Positions 18,782-28,356 of a stretch of 40,244 bases of DNA are shown here, piece after piece; the stretch's first letter is position 1, and every line of letters starts with the position of its first letter. Position numbers and translations under genes: made by a program. Origin of the DNA: Leptospira sp. (GTDB lineage Bacteria > Spirochaetota > Leptospiria > Leptospirales > Leptospiraceae); assembly GCA_016742255.1 (NCBI GenBank), contig JACVCB010000030.1:1-40244 (forward strand). The letters are read 5' to 3'. The notes beneath the pieces were generated by a model, which saw only the letters and a list, made by a program, of their open reading frames with translations, was not told the origin of the DNA and made no database searches.

Positions 18782-21529
18782 TTGAAACCTCACTCCCTTC
18801 CGCCGATTATCTTAAAAAACGAAGATGGCGGATTTTATCTCTCTTCCTCAAACGAACTAGATGATTTATACCATTTTATCTTAGGGCAAGCAAAACGATT
18901 TGTTTCCGCTAAATCAGCGGCATTATACCTTCGTAATGGGAAAGGGAATCTAAGTAAAATTGGACTCGTCACAGACAAAACAAATGCTGGGCACATCGCA
19001 AAACATGTGTTTAAGTCTAAGAAGAGTATTCTCGTCAAAAAAGGTACTCAATTAAATGTAAATGATGCACCTGTTTCCGAATCATATATAGCTTGTTATT
19101 TAGGGGACGAAATCGGTGACATGTCTCTTGGTGTTTTGGTTTTGGAAGGAATCAAACATTTTCAAAATTTTTCAGAACAAGATTTAGATCTAATCAATTA
19201 TTTTAGCGCCAACTTAAACGCATTATTCAAAGACACTGTTTTTTCAGATATTGAACCACAGTTTTTTAATTCACTGACAACATCAATATTACTTCTGATT
19301 GATAATGCAAATATCCATAACAACAATAATCGTCTCCAATACTTTTTGGAAGAAATCATTCGAGTAGCGGTTCTCATCAATACAAGTGTTGATTTGGAAC
19401 ATGTGCTTGTGATGGTAATGGAATCTGCAAAATCCGTGTTTCGAACAGAAGCTAGTTCCTTACTTTTGTTAGATGATAAAAAAGAGTATTTGGTTTTTCA
19501 TACAGTAACTGGTGAAAAAAGAGAAGAGGTCTCCAAAATCAAAGTCCCTGTAGGACAGGGGATTGCAGGCACTGTAGCAGTGACCAAACAACCCATGATC
19601 ATCAATGATGCACAAAATGATGACAGGGTCTTTCGAGATGTGGACAAAGCATCCAATTTTGTGACTCGGAATATTTTGGCAAGTCCCCTTATAGTGGGAG
19701 ATGAGGTCATTGGTGTGATCGAAGCAATTAATACCATTGATCGGAATAACTTTAGCCAAGATGATATTGATACATTTTTGTCTTTTTCCAGTGCTTGTGC
19801 AGTGGCGATCCAAAAAACAAGGCTACTTGACAACCTAAATGTCACAAACTTAGAACTCAAACAAAAGTTAAGTACTCTTGAATCTATCTTTGATTTAGGC
19901 CAAGCTGTACTGGAATCTCATGATGAATTAGGCCTCATGTCAAAAACACTTAGCATTCTTACGAAGGAATTGTCATGTGAAGATGCAGGAATGGTCATCA
20001 TTGAGGAAAAAAACAAAAATAGAATCCAAGTGTATGCAAGGCAGTTAGGGATTGTAAGAGAATCTTTTTTTCCCATGTTCGAAAGTCGTTTGTTTTTAAG
20101 CCTTATGGAATCTGGGAATCCTAGAATGGCAGTCGTCACTCCCCAATTGGAAGAATCCTTTTTGGAATTGGAGTTTTATACACTTAAAAAAAATTTTCTG
20201 ATTTTGCCCATTTCACCTAGGGGAGGGAATTTACGGGCGGCTCTGTATGTGAGTGGAAAACATTCGGCACATTCTTTTAATGAAACAGACCTACGGATGT
20301 TAAAAACATTATCCTCTCCACTAGCCAAAGCTTATGAAAATTTACGACTCAACCAAGAAATCATTACCAAAAAATCGATCGAAAAAGAAATCGAAATCAC
20401 AAGAAAAATCCAAAACAATATTTTACCCAATGCTCTTATCCAATCTCCATTATTTGACCTGGGTGTAAAGTCGGTTGCCGCCAAAGAGGTGTCAGGTGAC
20501 TTCTACGATTTCCATGCTTTTGGAGATGAACAGTTTTCTTTTCTTGTGGCCGATGTGTCAGGGAAAAGTTTACCTGCTGCTATTTTTATGGCAATGTCCA
20601 GTTCGATTATCCGAACTCTTTCCAGGACAACGGATATGTCCCCATCGGAACTTCTCTACCGTGCCAACCAATTGATTTATGAAGATTCGCAGTCGGGGAT
20701 GTTTGTTACTTTATTCCTCGTTAATTACCAAAGAAAAACCCGCACTTTAAAATTTGCATCCGCAGGTCATAATGACCAAATTTGGATCCGAAAGGATGGG
20801 AGTTTTGAACTCCTAAAAGGAAAAGGGGCACCACTCGGAGTAGTCCCTCATACCAATTACCATGGTGGTGAGATCCAATTGGAACCCGGTGATATTTTGG
20901 TTTTTTATACAGATGGAGCCATTGAGGAAAAAAGTCCAGATGGGGAAGAATATGGCCTCGACCGGTTCATTGATTATATCATAGAACGAAGGCATGAATC
21001 ATCCCAAAAGATTGTCGAATCCGTTTATGATGACATTCGTTCTTTTTCGAAAGCGGAAGAACAATACGATGACTTTACTGTTATGATTTTGAAATTTGCG
21101 GAGGTGGAAAGTTTTGAAATGGTAAAAACCTTTGATGCACACCCAAATGAAATCCCAAAACTCCGTGATTTTATTTCCGAACATTTAGAGAAGAAAATTA
21201 CAAAACCTTTTGCCTTCGACGACATCTTAATATCTTTGGATGAAGCAGCTACCAATATTGTGATGCATAGTTACAAAGATACAAACCTGCAAAATCCAAA
21301 GTTTGAATGTAAATTTGAACTCATTGGAGATAAGTTAAAAATTGTTCTCGTAGACGAAGGGAAACCTTTCGACAGAAAAAAAGTTCCGAAACCTTCCGTG
21401 GAAGCCAATTTGAAAGGTGAACGAAAGGGAGGATTCGGTGTTTATCTCATGGAAACCCTCATGGACAAAGTATCGTATGAATACAATGGGAAACAAAACA
21501 TAACCTATTTGGAGAAAACAATCGCATGA
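18782..21529 (+). CDS. GAF-GAF-GAF-PP2C phosphatase-HATPase partner-switching regulator
   Basis: This 915-aa soluble protein has a degenerate GAF domain (about 25-150), a clear GAF domain (about 200-350, with VPVGQGIAGTVAVTKQP and ASPLIVGDEVIGVIEAIN), and a third GAF-like region (365-520). A coiled linker with EIEITRKIQNNILP leads to a SpoIIE/RsbU-type PP2C phosphatase (about 550-770) with metal Asps in GDFYDF (Asp573), VADVSGKSLPAA (Asp591), FYTDG (Asp711) and YDDFTVMIL. A RsbW/SpoIIAB-type ATPase domain (785-915) has DEAATNIVMHSY (Asn825), DEGKPFD (Asp858) and GGFGVYLM. The phosphatase would dephosphorylate a STAS protein, and the ATPase domain could phosphorylate one. The start is TTG at 18782, four bases after the upstream stop. 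The stop overlaps the ATG of the STAS gene. Confidence 0.85.
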   Translation: MKPHSLPPIILKNEDGGFYLSSSNELDDLYHFILGQAKRFVSAKSAALYLRNGKGNLSKIGLVTDKTNAGHIAKHVFKSKKSILVKKGTQLNVNDAPVSESYIACYLGDEIGDMSLGVLVLEGIKHFQNFSEQDLDLINYFSANLNALFKDTVFSDIEPQFFNSLTTSILLLIDNANIHNNNNRLQYFLEEIIRVAVLINTSVDLEHVLVMVMESAKSVFRTEASSLLLLDDKKEYLVFHTVTGEKREEVSKIKVPVGQGIAGTVAVTKQPMIINDAQNDDRVFRDVDKASNFVTRNILASPLIVGDEVIGVIEAINTIDRNNFSQDDIDTFLSFSSACAVAIQKTRLLDNLNVTNLELKQKLSTLESIFDLGQAVLESHDELGLMSKTLSILTKELSCEDAGMVIIEEKNKNRIQVYARQLGIVRESFFPMFESRLFLSLMESGNPRMAVVTPQLEESFLELEFYTLKKNFLILPISPRGGNLRAALYVSGKHSAHSFNETDLRMLKTLSSPLAKAYENLRLNQEIITKKSIEKEIEITRKIQNNILPNALIQSPLFDLGVKSVAAKEVSGDFYDFHAFGDEQFSFLVADVSGKSLPAAIFMAMSSSIIRTLSRTTDMSPSELLYRANQLIYEDSQSGMFVTLFLVNYQRKTRTLKFASAGHNDQIWIRKDGSFELLKGKGAPLGVVPHTNYHGGEIQLEPGDILVFYTDGAIEEKSPDGEEYGLDRFIDYIIERRHESSQKIVESVYDDIRSFSKAEEQYDDFTVMILKFAEVESFEMVKTFDAHPNEIPKLRDFISEHLEKKITKPFAFDDILISLDEAATNIVMHSYKDTNLQNPKFECKFELIGDKLKIVLVDEGKPFDRKKVPKPSVEANLKGERKGGFGVYLMETLMDKVSYEYNGKQNITYLEKTIA

Positions 21530-21867
21530 ACGAAGATAAAATTGGAATCCGTTCGGAAGAAATGGGAAACAAGATGGTTGTACACGTCCAAGGCAATTTG
21601 GATGTTCACAATACACATAAAATTGAAAAAGATTTACTCACTCTCGTTAGTTCTTCGGGAAAGTCTGTTATTTTTAATTTGAGTGAAGTGCCATTTATTT
21701 CTTCTGCTGGACTTCGCCTCCTTGTCACAACACTCAGGCATTGCCAAGAACAGAAAATCAGCATTTCTATCTGCGGATTACAACCTGCAGTTGAGAAAGT
21801 CTTTGATATCATCGGGATGCAGCAGTTATTCACAATTTATCCCGATTTAGAAGCAGCTTTAAAGTAA
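21526..21867 (+). CDS. STAS-domain anti-sigma-factor antagonist
   Basis: This 113-aa single-domain protein is of the SpoIIAA/RsbV type: [21 protein letters not shown], then [21 protein letters not shown]. The serine that is phosphorylated in the family corresponds to Ser60 of FISSAGLR; the usual acidic residue before the SS pair is Ile here. Its ATG overlaps the stop of the phosphatase/ATPase gene (ATGA), so translation is coupled and it is the obvious substrate of that protein. The target anti-sigma factor or other effector is not encoded nearby. Confidence 0.9.
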   Translation: MNEDKIGIRSEEMGNKMVVHVQGNLDVHNTHKIEKDLLTLVSSSGKSVIFNLSEVPFISSAGLRLLVTTLRHCQEQKISISICGLQPAVEKVFDIIGMQQLFTIYPDLEAALK

Positions 21868-21914
21868 AAATCACTTTTCTAAGTGGTCCTAAACAAAACA
21901 TTGGAAAAAAACTT

Positions 21915-23561
21915 ATGGAAACCATGCAGTATTCCCTAAACAACCCGTTCAAAGAATCCAAGGCTCCGGATACCAAAACCGGAATATATGATGATGCACT
22001 CAAACTCGGAAAAGAATTAATCGAAAAACCGTTTCTTGGTGGTGGTGAAGACAGAATTCGTGTCCAACACTCCAAAAGTAGGATGACGGTTTGGGAACGT
22101 ATCAAAGTTCTCACAGACGAAGAACCGAACATCACTTACCAAAACTGGGGCCCCAATTTAGATGGAGCCTCCATCGTTACAGGAATTTTAAACATCAAGG
22201 GTCGCGATGTAGCAGTCTACGGACATGATTTTACCCTACGTGCTGGTTCCATGGATGCAACAAACGGTAGTAAACTCGCTCGCCTCATCCAAATGGCTGG
22301 AACTCATGGAATCCCACTCATCGGGATGAATGACTCTGCAGGTGCCTATGTGCCAGCGGGTGTGGGTGGTCTCGACGGATACTCCGAAGCTTTCACGGCA
22401 CTTCGTAAAATCAGTGGTGTAGTTCCTTCTGTCATGCTGATGTTTGGGTTTAACGCTGGTGGTGGTGCTTACCTCCCTCGCCAAGGATCATTTATGATCC
22501 AATGTGATGGTACTTTTTTTGGTCTGACTGGACCTGGTGTGGTGAAGTCAGTCCTTGGGGAGGATATCTCTGCAGAAGACTTAGGGGGACCAAAAGTACA
22601 CGGGCAATCTGGTGTGGTTGACCTTGTCACTGGTGACGAGTTGGGTTCTCTACGCACAGCCATCCGTCTTCTTTCTTATTTGCCAGACAATAACCATAGT
22701 TTTGCGCCATTTTATCCAACGTCTGACCCTGTAGACAGATTCATTTATGAGGAAGACATTCTTTTCCGTAAAACATTCAATTCTCCAACAGGAATGAACA
22801 CTCCGTTTGACATCACTCTGTACTTACAACAGATCTGTGATCATGGTGAGTTCTTTGAATTACAACCACAAAGAGCAAGAAACATCGTCACTGCTTTTGG
22901 TCGAATTGGTGGTCACGTAGTTGGTTTTCTTGCCAATAACTCTGCTGTTTCTTCTGGTCAGATTGACATTGGAGCTTCTCGTAAAGGAACTCGTTTTGTT
23001 CGATTCTGTAACTTGTACAATATCCCAATGGTGTTTGTAGAAGACACAACTGGATTTTTACCAGGTCGCGACCAAGAACATAATGGTATCGTTCTCGAAG
23101 GAAGAAAACTCCTCGATTCCATCATTGACCTTCGTACACCAAGACTCACACTCATCATTCGTAATGCGTTTGGTGGTGCTTATGCTACATTTAACTCCTA
23201 TTTTACGGGAGCATCGATGGTATTTGCTCTCCCTACTGCAAGGATTGCCGTTATGGGTCCTGCTGGAAAAGAGTATGTCTACAAAGATGAAATCACTGGG
23301 GTTCAAAAAGAATACCTTGCCAACGTAAAAAAGGGAATGAGTGAAAAAGAAGCAATTTCCATTCGCGATGGAAAACTTTTTGAAATTGGCCAACGATACG
23401 AAAAAGAACTCATGAATCCAAAAGAAGCACTTTCTCTTGGTTCAGTTTCTTCTATCATCCTTCCAGGTTACACTCGTAATGTTTTATCCAAAAACTTAAG
23501 TTTCCTGATGTCGAAATACAAACCGGCGGAAATGTCCGGACCTCAAAGGGAGTTTGAATAA
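21915..23561 (+). CDS. Acyl-CoA carboxylase, carboxyltransferase (beta) subunit
   Basis: This subunit transfers the carboxyl group from carboxybiotin to an acyl-CoA. The 548-aa protein has both crotonase-like halves of the carboxyltransferase fold in one chain, as in PccB/MccB. Motifs include [30 protein letters not shown] (GGGAY at 182-186), [14 protein letters not shown] and, in the second half, [16 protein letters not shown] (NAFGGAYA at 417-424). The biotin-carrying partner starts five bases downstream. Propionyl-CoA is the most likely substrate in an organism that degrades fatty acids, but acetyl-CoA or another acyl-CoA cannot be ruled out. ATG is at 21915; a second ATG is at 21924. Confidence 0.88.
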   Translation: METMQYSLNNPFKESKAPDTKTGIYDDALKLGKELIEKPFLGGGEDRIRVQHSKSRMTVWERIKVLTDEEPNITYQNWGPNLDGASIVTGILNIKGRDVAVYGHDFTLRAGSMDATNGSKLARLIQMAGTHGIPLIGMNDSAGAYVPAGVGGLDGYSEAFTALRKISGVVPSVMLMFGFNAGGGAYLPRQGSFMIQCDGTFFGLTGPGVVKSVLGEDISAEDLGGPKVHGQSGVVDLVTGDELGSLRTAIRLLSYLPDNNHSFAPFYPTSDPVDRFIYEEDILFRKTFNSPTGMNTPFDITLYLQQICDHGEFFELQPQRARNIVTAFGRIGGHVVGFLANNSAVSSGQIDIGASRKGTRFVRFCNLYNIPMVFVEDTTGFLPGRDQEHNGIVLEGRKLLDSIIDLRTPRLTLIIRNAFGGAYATFNSYFTGASMVFALPTARIAVMGPAGKEYVYKDEITGVQKEYLANVKKGMSEKEAISIRDGKLFEIGQRYEKELMNPKEALSLGSVSSIILPGYTRNVLSKNLSFLMSKYKPAEMSGPQREFE

Positions 23562-23566
23562 TTTCC

Positions 23567-26320
23567 ATGTTAGATAAGAATTTAAAACGCATTCAGTTCC
23601 AAGAATCAGAATCCGCATGGATTCGTTCCTTCAGTGTGGAATCAATCAAATGTCTCATTGTTTGCCGTGGTCCTGTTCGTAAGGAAACGATGGATGTATT
23701 TGATGCCATTGGTGTGAAAGAATATGGAATTTTACTTTCTGAAAAAGATTCTATCGTCTATCCAAAAGCACTAGCCCCAGAACTTCGTAACTTCCGTTTC
23801 CCAGAAAACATCCACCGTGTTCCTGATTATATGGGAGCAGGTAAGGAAGAAAAAGAAGAACGTATCCACCAAATCATTGGAATCGCCAAAGACAATGGAT
23901 ACACACATATCTTTGCTGGTTATGGATTTATGGCAGAAGATGCTGAGTTCATTGAAGCCATTGAAAAAGCAGGCATCATCTTTATGGGACCAAGTTCCCA
24001 TGTCGCAAAAGGTGCAGGGGCAAAAGACGAAGCAAAAAAACTCGCACGTAGCCTCAATGTATCGGTAACCCCAGGTGTGGACAATATCACAGCCCTCGCG
24101 TTACTTCGCAAAACTGGGAATTCCAAAGATGGTCTCCTAAAAGTTGCCAAAGAAAATAATTTAAACTTCTCCTTTGATGAGAAAAAATCTTTGGAAGACA
24201 ATGCGGAAAATTTACTCCAATTGTCTTACGAAAAAACAATCGATATCACGTCGATCCCTGACCTACAAAAAGAATCAGAAATTCTATGTGAAGACATTTG
24301 GAAGAAGTATCCTGGCAAACGAATCCGATTCAAATACATCGGTGGTGGTGGTGGAAAAGGCCAACGTGTAATCTCTTCTAAAGGAGAAATTGAATCTGCT
24401 GTGATGGAAATCTTAGCGGAGTCAAAAGTGACTGCTGTTGGTTCCAACCGAAACTTCCTCATTGAGTTAAACATCGAAAACACTCGTCACAATGAAATCC
24501 AGCTCATTGGTAACGGAGAATGGTCCTTGTCTCTTGGAGGACGTGATTGTTCCCTTCAGATGCACGAACAAAAACTCCTAGAGATTTCACAAACTGTAGA
24601 ACTCTTACAAAAAGAAGCAGAACTTGTTCGTTCTTCCAATCCCAAAAAAGCAGCCATCCTCGACAAAGATGTGCAAACCCTCAAAGATATGGAACACCAA
24701 GCAGAAGTGTTTGGAAAGGCAATTCGCCTTAACTCCGTATCTACATTTGAATGTATCGTAGAAGGAAATAGTTTTTTCTTTATGGAAGTTAACACTCGAA
24801 TCCAGGTGGAACACCGTGTGACTGAGATGGTTTACAAGATGAAGTTTACCAATCCGAACGATCCAAATGACTTCTTCTACATTGATTCCCTAGTGGAAGC
24901 GATGGCAGTACTCTCCATCCACGGACCACGAGTTCCAAAACCAGAGCGAATTGTTCGTAATGTTTCTGGAGCAGAAGTTCGTATCAATGCGACTAACCGT
25001 GCCTTACAACCACACGCAGGTGGAATCATCCAAAACTGGTCAAATCCACTTCCAGAAGAGATTCGAGATGACCAAGGGATTTGTACACGGAACCCTGATA
25101 CAGGTGCCTTTGTGCATTACAACTTGGCTGGTGCTTACGACTCCAACGTAGCTCTCATCGTTTCGTATGGAACTAGCCGTTCCGAAAACTTAGAAGTTTT
25201 AGGAAATATCCTTCGCAAAACAGAACTTAGAGGCCAAAACCTTGAAACGAACTTACTTGTCCACTATGGTCTCATCCAATGGATTTTAGGTAAGGATGCA
25301 ATGTTCAAACCATCCACTGCTTTTATGATCTCCTACTTAGCAGGGATAGGTGCGTTACAATCCATCATCAATGATTTGGATTTGGAATACCTTTGGTCAG
25401 AAAAAACGAAAGCCGCTGAAGCCGACTTAAAAAAAGTTCTTAGCAAAAAGATGACACTAGTGATCCGACCAATGGAACGACTCCTTGCAAACCCACATTT
25501 ACTTGGCGGTTTTTTAGGATACTTTGACGGAAAACTATGGTCACGAACAGGAAACCAAGTTTCCTTCAATGAAAATCCAATCCAATTCTTAGATTCATTG
25601 TATTACTACTTAAATCTAGATGCGACGGAACAAAAAGCTAGTTCAGAAAAAATTTGGGACCATGACGAAAAGTTACTCATGGAAGCAAAAGAGTTTTATT
25701 CTGAATTCTCTAAACGCACAGGTCTCAAAAGTTGGAAAGAAATTGTGGATGTGTTTGCGAAAGGGAAAAACCCATCCAAAGAAATTTCAGATGAACTTTG
25801 GGAAAAAGTAAAAGCAAGTCATAACGGTTTCCAAGCGGGACTCGAATCGTTACTCCTTCTTCCTAAAATCGGAATCAAATCGAATTTTTTTGGTTTGGAT
25901 GTGAATGCTGATTTGGACGGAGTGGTTCCAGATGAATTCAAAAACAAAGACACACGCGATGCGTTTATCAAAACACTAAACCCTCCACCAAAGATGTCTG
26001 GTGATGAAATTGTAGCTCCTATGGGTGGAATGTTCTACTCCAAAGAAGCTCCAAACCTTCCTCCGCTCATCAATGAGGGAGACCATTTCCAAGCAGGACA
26101 ACCTCTCTTTATCATTGAAGTGATGAAAATGTTTAATAAAATCCTCGCACCAGTGAGTGGGACAATCGTGAAAAATTTAATGGTGGATTCTGATGGAAAG
26201 ATTGTGACAAAAGCACAACCCATCTTCAAAATCAAACCAGATGAAATTTTGAAGGAAGAATCACCCGAAGACATTCGAAAAAGAAAAGTAATGGTAACAA
26301 AGGAATTGGGGCTCGGTTGA
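23567..26320 (+). CDS. Acyl-CoA carboxylase alpha subunit (biotin carboxylase plus biotin carrier), atypical
   Basis: This 917-aa chain combines ATP-grasp biotin carboxylase and biotin carrier domains. The N-terminal part contains FAGYGFMAEDAEF and FMGPSSHVAKGAGAKDEAK. The ATP-binding glycine loop is YIGGGGGKGQRV (257-268), and the catalytic strand is FFMEVNTRIQVEHRVTE. The C-terminal carrier domain has APMGGMFYSKEAP and the biotinylation motif EVMKM with Lys854. Compared with E. coli AccC, from memory, there are about 60 extra residues between VTPGVDN (168-173) and the glycine loop, and a smaller addition after CSLQMHEQK. ATG is at 23567. It is the partner of the upstream carboxyltransferase. 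Its stop is one base from the convergent cheB stop. Confidence 0.87.
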   Translation: MLDKNLKRIQFQESESAWIRSFSVESIKCLIVCRGPVRKETMDVFDAIGVKEYGILLSEKDSIVYPKALAPELRNFRFPENIHRVPDYMGAGKEEKEERIHQIIGIAKDNGYTHIFAGYGFMAEDAEFIEAIEKAGIIFMGPSSHVAKGAGAKDEAKKLARSLNVSVTPGVDNITALALLRKTGNSKDGLLKVAKENNLNFSFDEKKSLEDNAENLLQLSYEKTIDITSIPDLQKESEILCEDIWKKYPGKRIRFKYIGGGGGKGQRVISSKGEIESAVMEILAESKVTAVGSNRNFLIELNIENTRHNEIQLIGNGEWSLSLGGRDCSLQMHEQKLLEISQTVELLQKEAELVRSSNPKKAAILDKDVQTLKDMEHQAEVFGKAIRLNSVSTFECIVEGNSFFFMEVNTRIQVEHRVTEMVYKMKFTNPNDPNDFFYIDSLVEAMAVLSIHGPRVPKPERIVRNVSGAEVRINATNRALQPHAGGIIQNWSNPLPEEIRDDQGICTRNPDTGAFVHYNLAGAYDSNVALIVSYGTSRSENLEVLGNILRKTELRGQNLETNLLVHYGLIQWILGKDAMFKPSTAFMISYLAGIGALQSIINDLDLEYLWSEKTKAAEADLKKVLSKKMTLVIRPMERLLANPHLLGGFLGYFDGKLWSRTGNQVSFNENPIQFLDSLYYYLNLDATEQKASSEKIWDHDEKLLMEAKEFYSEFSKRTGLKSWKEIVDVFAKGKNPSKEISDELWEKVKASHNGFQAGLESLLLLPKIGIKSNFFGLDVNADLDGVVPDEFKNKDTRDAFIKTLNPPPKMSGDEIVAPMGGMFYSKEAPNLPPLINEGDHFQAGQPLFIIEVMKMFNKILAPVSGTIVKNLMVDSDGKIVTKAQPIFKIKPDEILKEESPEDIRKRKVMVTKELGLG

Positions 26321-26333
26321 TTTAACCGTAGCC
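26310..26333. terminator. Stem-loop covering both stop codons of convergent genes
   Basis: GGCT+CGGTT (26310-26318) pairs with AACCG+AGCC (26324-26333, with one bulged T) around the loop GATTT. The stop codons of the carboxylase alpha gene (26318-26320) and of cheB (complement of 26322-26324) both lie in it. There is no T-run on either side, so it may act as an RNA end or mRNA-protecting structure rather than as a classic terminator. Confidence 0.45.
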
Positions 26334-27377
26334 TACAATGGTTTTGTGAATTTCACTTAAAGGGAGGATGTGGTCTACACATCCTCTTTTAATTGCCTCT
26401 TTTGGCATCCCAAAAACCACAGAAGTTTCTTCGTTCTGTGCAATTGTTTCCGCTCCAGCCTCTTTCATTTCCACAAGACCTGATGCCCCATCGTCACCCA
26501 TTCCCGTCATGATGATACCTCTCGCATTTTTCCCTGCAGATTTTGCCACGGAGCGAAATAAAACATCTACAGATGGTTTGTGTCGGTTGACGAGTGGGCC
26601 ATCCACGACTTCTACAAAGTACTGAGCTCCAGAACGTTTGAGGGTCATATGTTTGTTCCCTGGGGCAATGAGGGCAAGTCCTTTGACGACTCGATCGCCA
26701 TGTTTTGCTTCCCTAACGATAATTTCACAGATCGAATTCAAACGTTTAGCAAAAGCCTCTGTGAATTTTTCTGGCATATGTTGGACAATGACAATTCCAG
26801 GGGTTTTATCTTTTGGTAATTTGGTTAACACGTGTTCCAGTGCGATTGTTCCACCAGTTGATGTTCCAATCGCTACAATTTTTTCTGTAGCTTGTAAGGA
26901 TGAGAGTTCTTGTTTTTTATCCAATTGGATTTTGAATTCATTTGAATGGCTTGGTTTTGGTAAATGTTTGATGGTGGCAGAGGCAGCAGCAATCACTGCA
27001 TCTGTGAGTGCAATTGTACTTTCGTTTAAAAAATCTTTGAGTCCAATTTTTGGTTTGGTGATGATATCACAGGCACCTAAGTTCATCGCGAGGATAGCAG
27101 TTTCCGAACCTTCTGTTGTTAATGTAGAACAAATGACAACAGGTGTTGGTCTCTCCATCATAATTTTTTTAAGAAAAGATAAACCATCCATTCTTGGCAT
27201 CTCAATATCGAGAACAATTACGTCAGGCCAATCATTATTCATTTTGTCTAAAGCAAAGATAGGGTCAGAAGCACTGCCTAAAAATTGGAAATTTGAATCT
27301 TCTTTGAATATTTCGGTTAACACTTGTCTTACGACAGCAGAGTCATCGATTACAAATACTTTGATCTTTTTCATCAT
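26322..27377 (-). CDS. cheB: Chemotaxis response regulator protein-glutamate methylesterase
   Basis: CheB removes methyl groups from chemoreceptors when phosphorylated by CheA. The 351-aa protein has a receiver domain ([13 protein letters not shown]; acceptor Asp57 in [11 protein letters not shown]) and a C-terminal methylesterase. The catalytic triad is Ser173 (GTSTGG), His200 (IVQHMPEKF) and Asp296 ([10 protein letters not shown]). The start is ATG at 27377, overlapping the cheD stop by one base (TAATG); a second ATG follows at 27374. The frame also extends 11 codons upstream into cheD, which is unlikely to be used. It is last in the chemotaxis operon. Confidence 0.95.
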   Translation of the reverse strand: MMKKIKVFVIDDSAVVRQVLTEIFKEDSNFQFLGSASDPIFALDKMNNDWPDVIVLDIEMPRMDGLSFLKKIMMERPTPVVICSTLTTEGSETAILAMNLGACDIITKPKIGLKDFLNESTIALTDAVIAAASATIKHLPKPSHSNEFKIQLDKKQELSSLQATEKIVAIGTSTGGTIALEHVLTKLPKDKTPGIVIVQHMPEKFTEAFAKRLNSICEIIVREAKHGDRVVKGLALIAPGNKHMTLKRSGAQYFVEVVDGPLVNRHKPSVDVLFRSVAKSAGKNARGIIMTGMGDDGASGLVEMKEAGAETIAQNEETSVVFGMPKEAIKRGCVDHILPLSEIHKTIVGYG

Positions 27378-27865
27378 TATTTTTTTTCCACCCAAACTTC
27401 TCCGTCCCAAATCGAAAAATAAATTTTTCTCGATAGGTTTCCACCAGTATCTTCTGAGATAATTTTAATTTGGTTTTCCAATAAAATTTTTTTCGCAAAC
27501 TCCGCATTCCTAGTTCCAATTAAGTTGGTAATATCATTGCGAAAAATTTCCCTTTCTTCTCCGAGAAACATATTCGAACCGCCAAAAATTTTAGCCGAAT
27601 ACTGGTTTGGTTTTGTATGTTTTTTTTTGATCTCAGATATAAAATACTGAAATGCATCGATTCCGTATTTGTAAGTTTTTTCCAATTTGATGTCAGCAGG
27701 GTAGGGAAGTAAAAAATGGCACATCCCTCCAATATGAAGGGTTGGATGCCATAAAACGATCGAAACACAGGAACCAAGAAGAGTACGCACCCGATAGTTG
27801 CGATCACCGAAGAAAATTTCTCCAGGATTTAAAAATCGGTCTATCACTTCAACAGGAGGTTCCAT
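27377..27865 (-). CDS. cheD: Chemoreceptor glutamine deamidase CheD
   Basis: CheD deamidates glutamines of chemoreceptors and tunes CheA activity. The 162-aa protein has the catalytic Thr28, Cys33 and His50 in the motifs [14 protein letters not shown] and GGMCHFLLP. The later FGGSNMF and [13 protein letters not shown] are typical of the family. ATG at 27865 directly abuts the cheW stop codon, and its own stop overlaps cheB. No cheC gene, the usual partner, is in the window. Confidence 0.93.
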   Translation of the reverse strand: MEPPVEVIDRFLNPGEIFFGDRNYRVRTLLGSCVSIVLWHPTLHIGGMCHFLLPYPADIKLEKTYKYGIDAFQYFISEIKKKHTKPNQYSAKIFGGSNMFLGEEREIFRNDITNLIGTRNAEFAKKILLENQIKIISEDTGGNLSRKIYFSIWDGEVWVEKK

Positions 27866-28342
27866 TTAACTCACTTGAGATGATGTTTCTTGGATGGTTT
27901 GGATTTCTGTTAAATCAAGGATTTGGTTGATTTTCAAAATGATCACAAATTGATTTTCTAATTTTCCGATTCCCTGTATAAAATCTAAACGAATTTTAGA
28001 ACCAAAACTGGGTGCATCTTCGATTTGGTTTTCAGGAATGTCTACCACCTCGTTGACTTCATCAACGAGTAGACCCACATCAATTGTTTCTTTTTCTAAT
28101 TTGATCTCAGTGATGATGATACAGGTTTTCCGATTGGTTTCCGTTTTCTTTTTATAAAACCGCATGTTTAAATCAATCACGGGAACAACATTGCCACGTA
28201 AATTGATCACCCCTGGGATGTATTCAGGCATCATGGGTACATGAGTCACCGAATCAAATTCGATGATTTCTTTTATGTACAAAATTCCTAAACCAAATAA
28301 TTCATTGGAGAGTAAAAAGGTTAGGTATTGAATTTCCTGCAT
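27866..28342 (-). CDS. cheW: Chemotaxis coupling protein CheW
   Basis: CheW links receptors to CheA. The 158-aa single CheW domain is recognised by YLTFLLSNELFGLGILYIKEII, then VPMMPEYIPGVINLRGNVVPVIDL, then VGLLVDEVNEVVDIP and FIQGIGKLENQFVIILKINQIL. ATG is at 28342 with a good GGAG upstream. It sits between mcp (14-base gap) and cheD (no gap). Confidence 0.95.
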   Translation of the reverse strand: MQEIQYLTFLLSNELFGLGILYIKEIIEFDSVTHVPMMPEYIPGVINLRGNVVPVIDLNMRFYKKKTETNRKTCIIITEIKLEKETIDVGLLVDEVNEVVDIPENQIEDAPSFGSKIRLDFIQGIGKLENQFVIILKINQILDLTEIQTIQETSSQVS

Positions 28343-28356
28343 TTTGTTTCTCCACC

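Noticed and set aside
21871..21886. Hairpin CACTT/AAGTG as terminator after the STAS gene
   Set aside because: The stem has only five pairs and is followed by no T-run; read-through to the carboxylase operon cannot be excluded.
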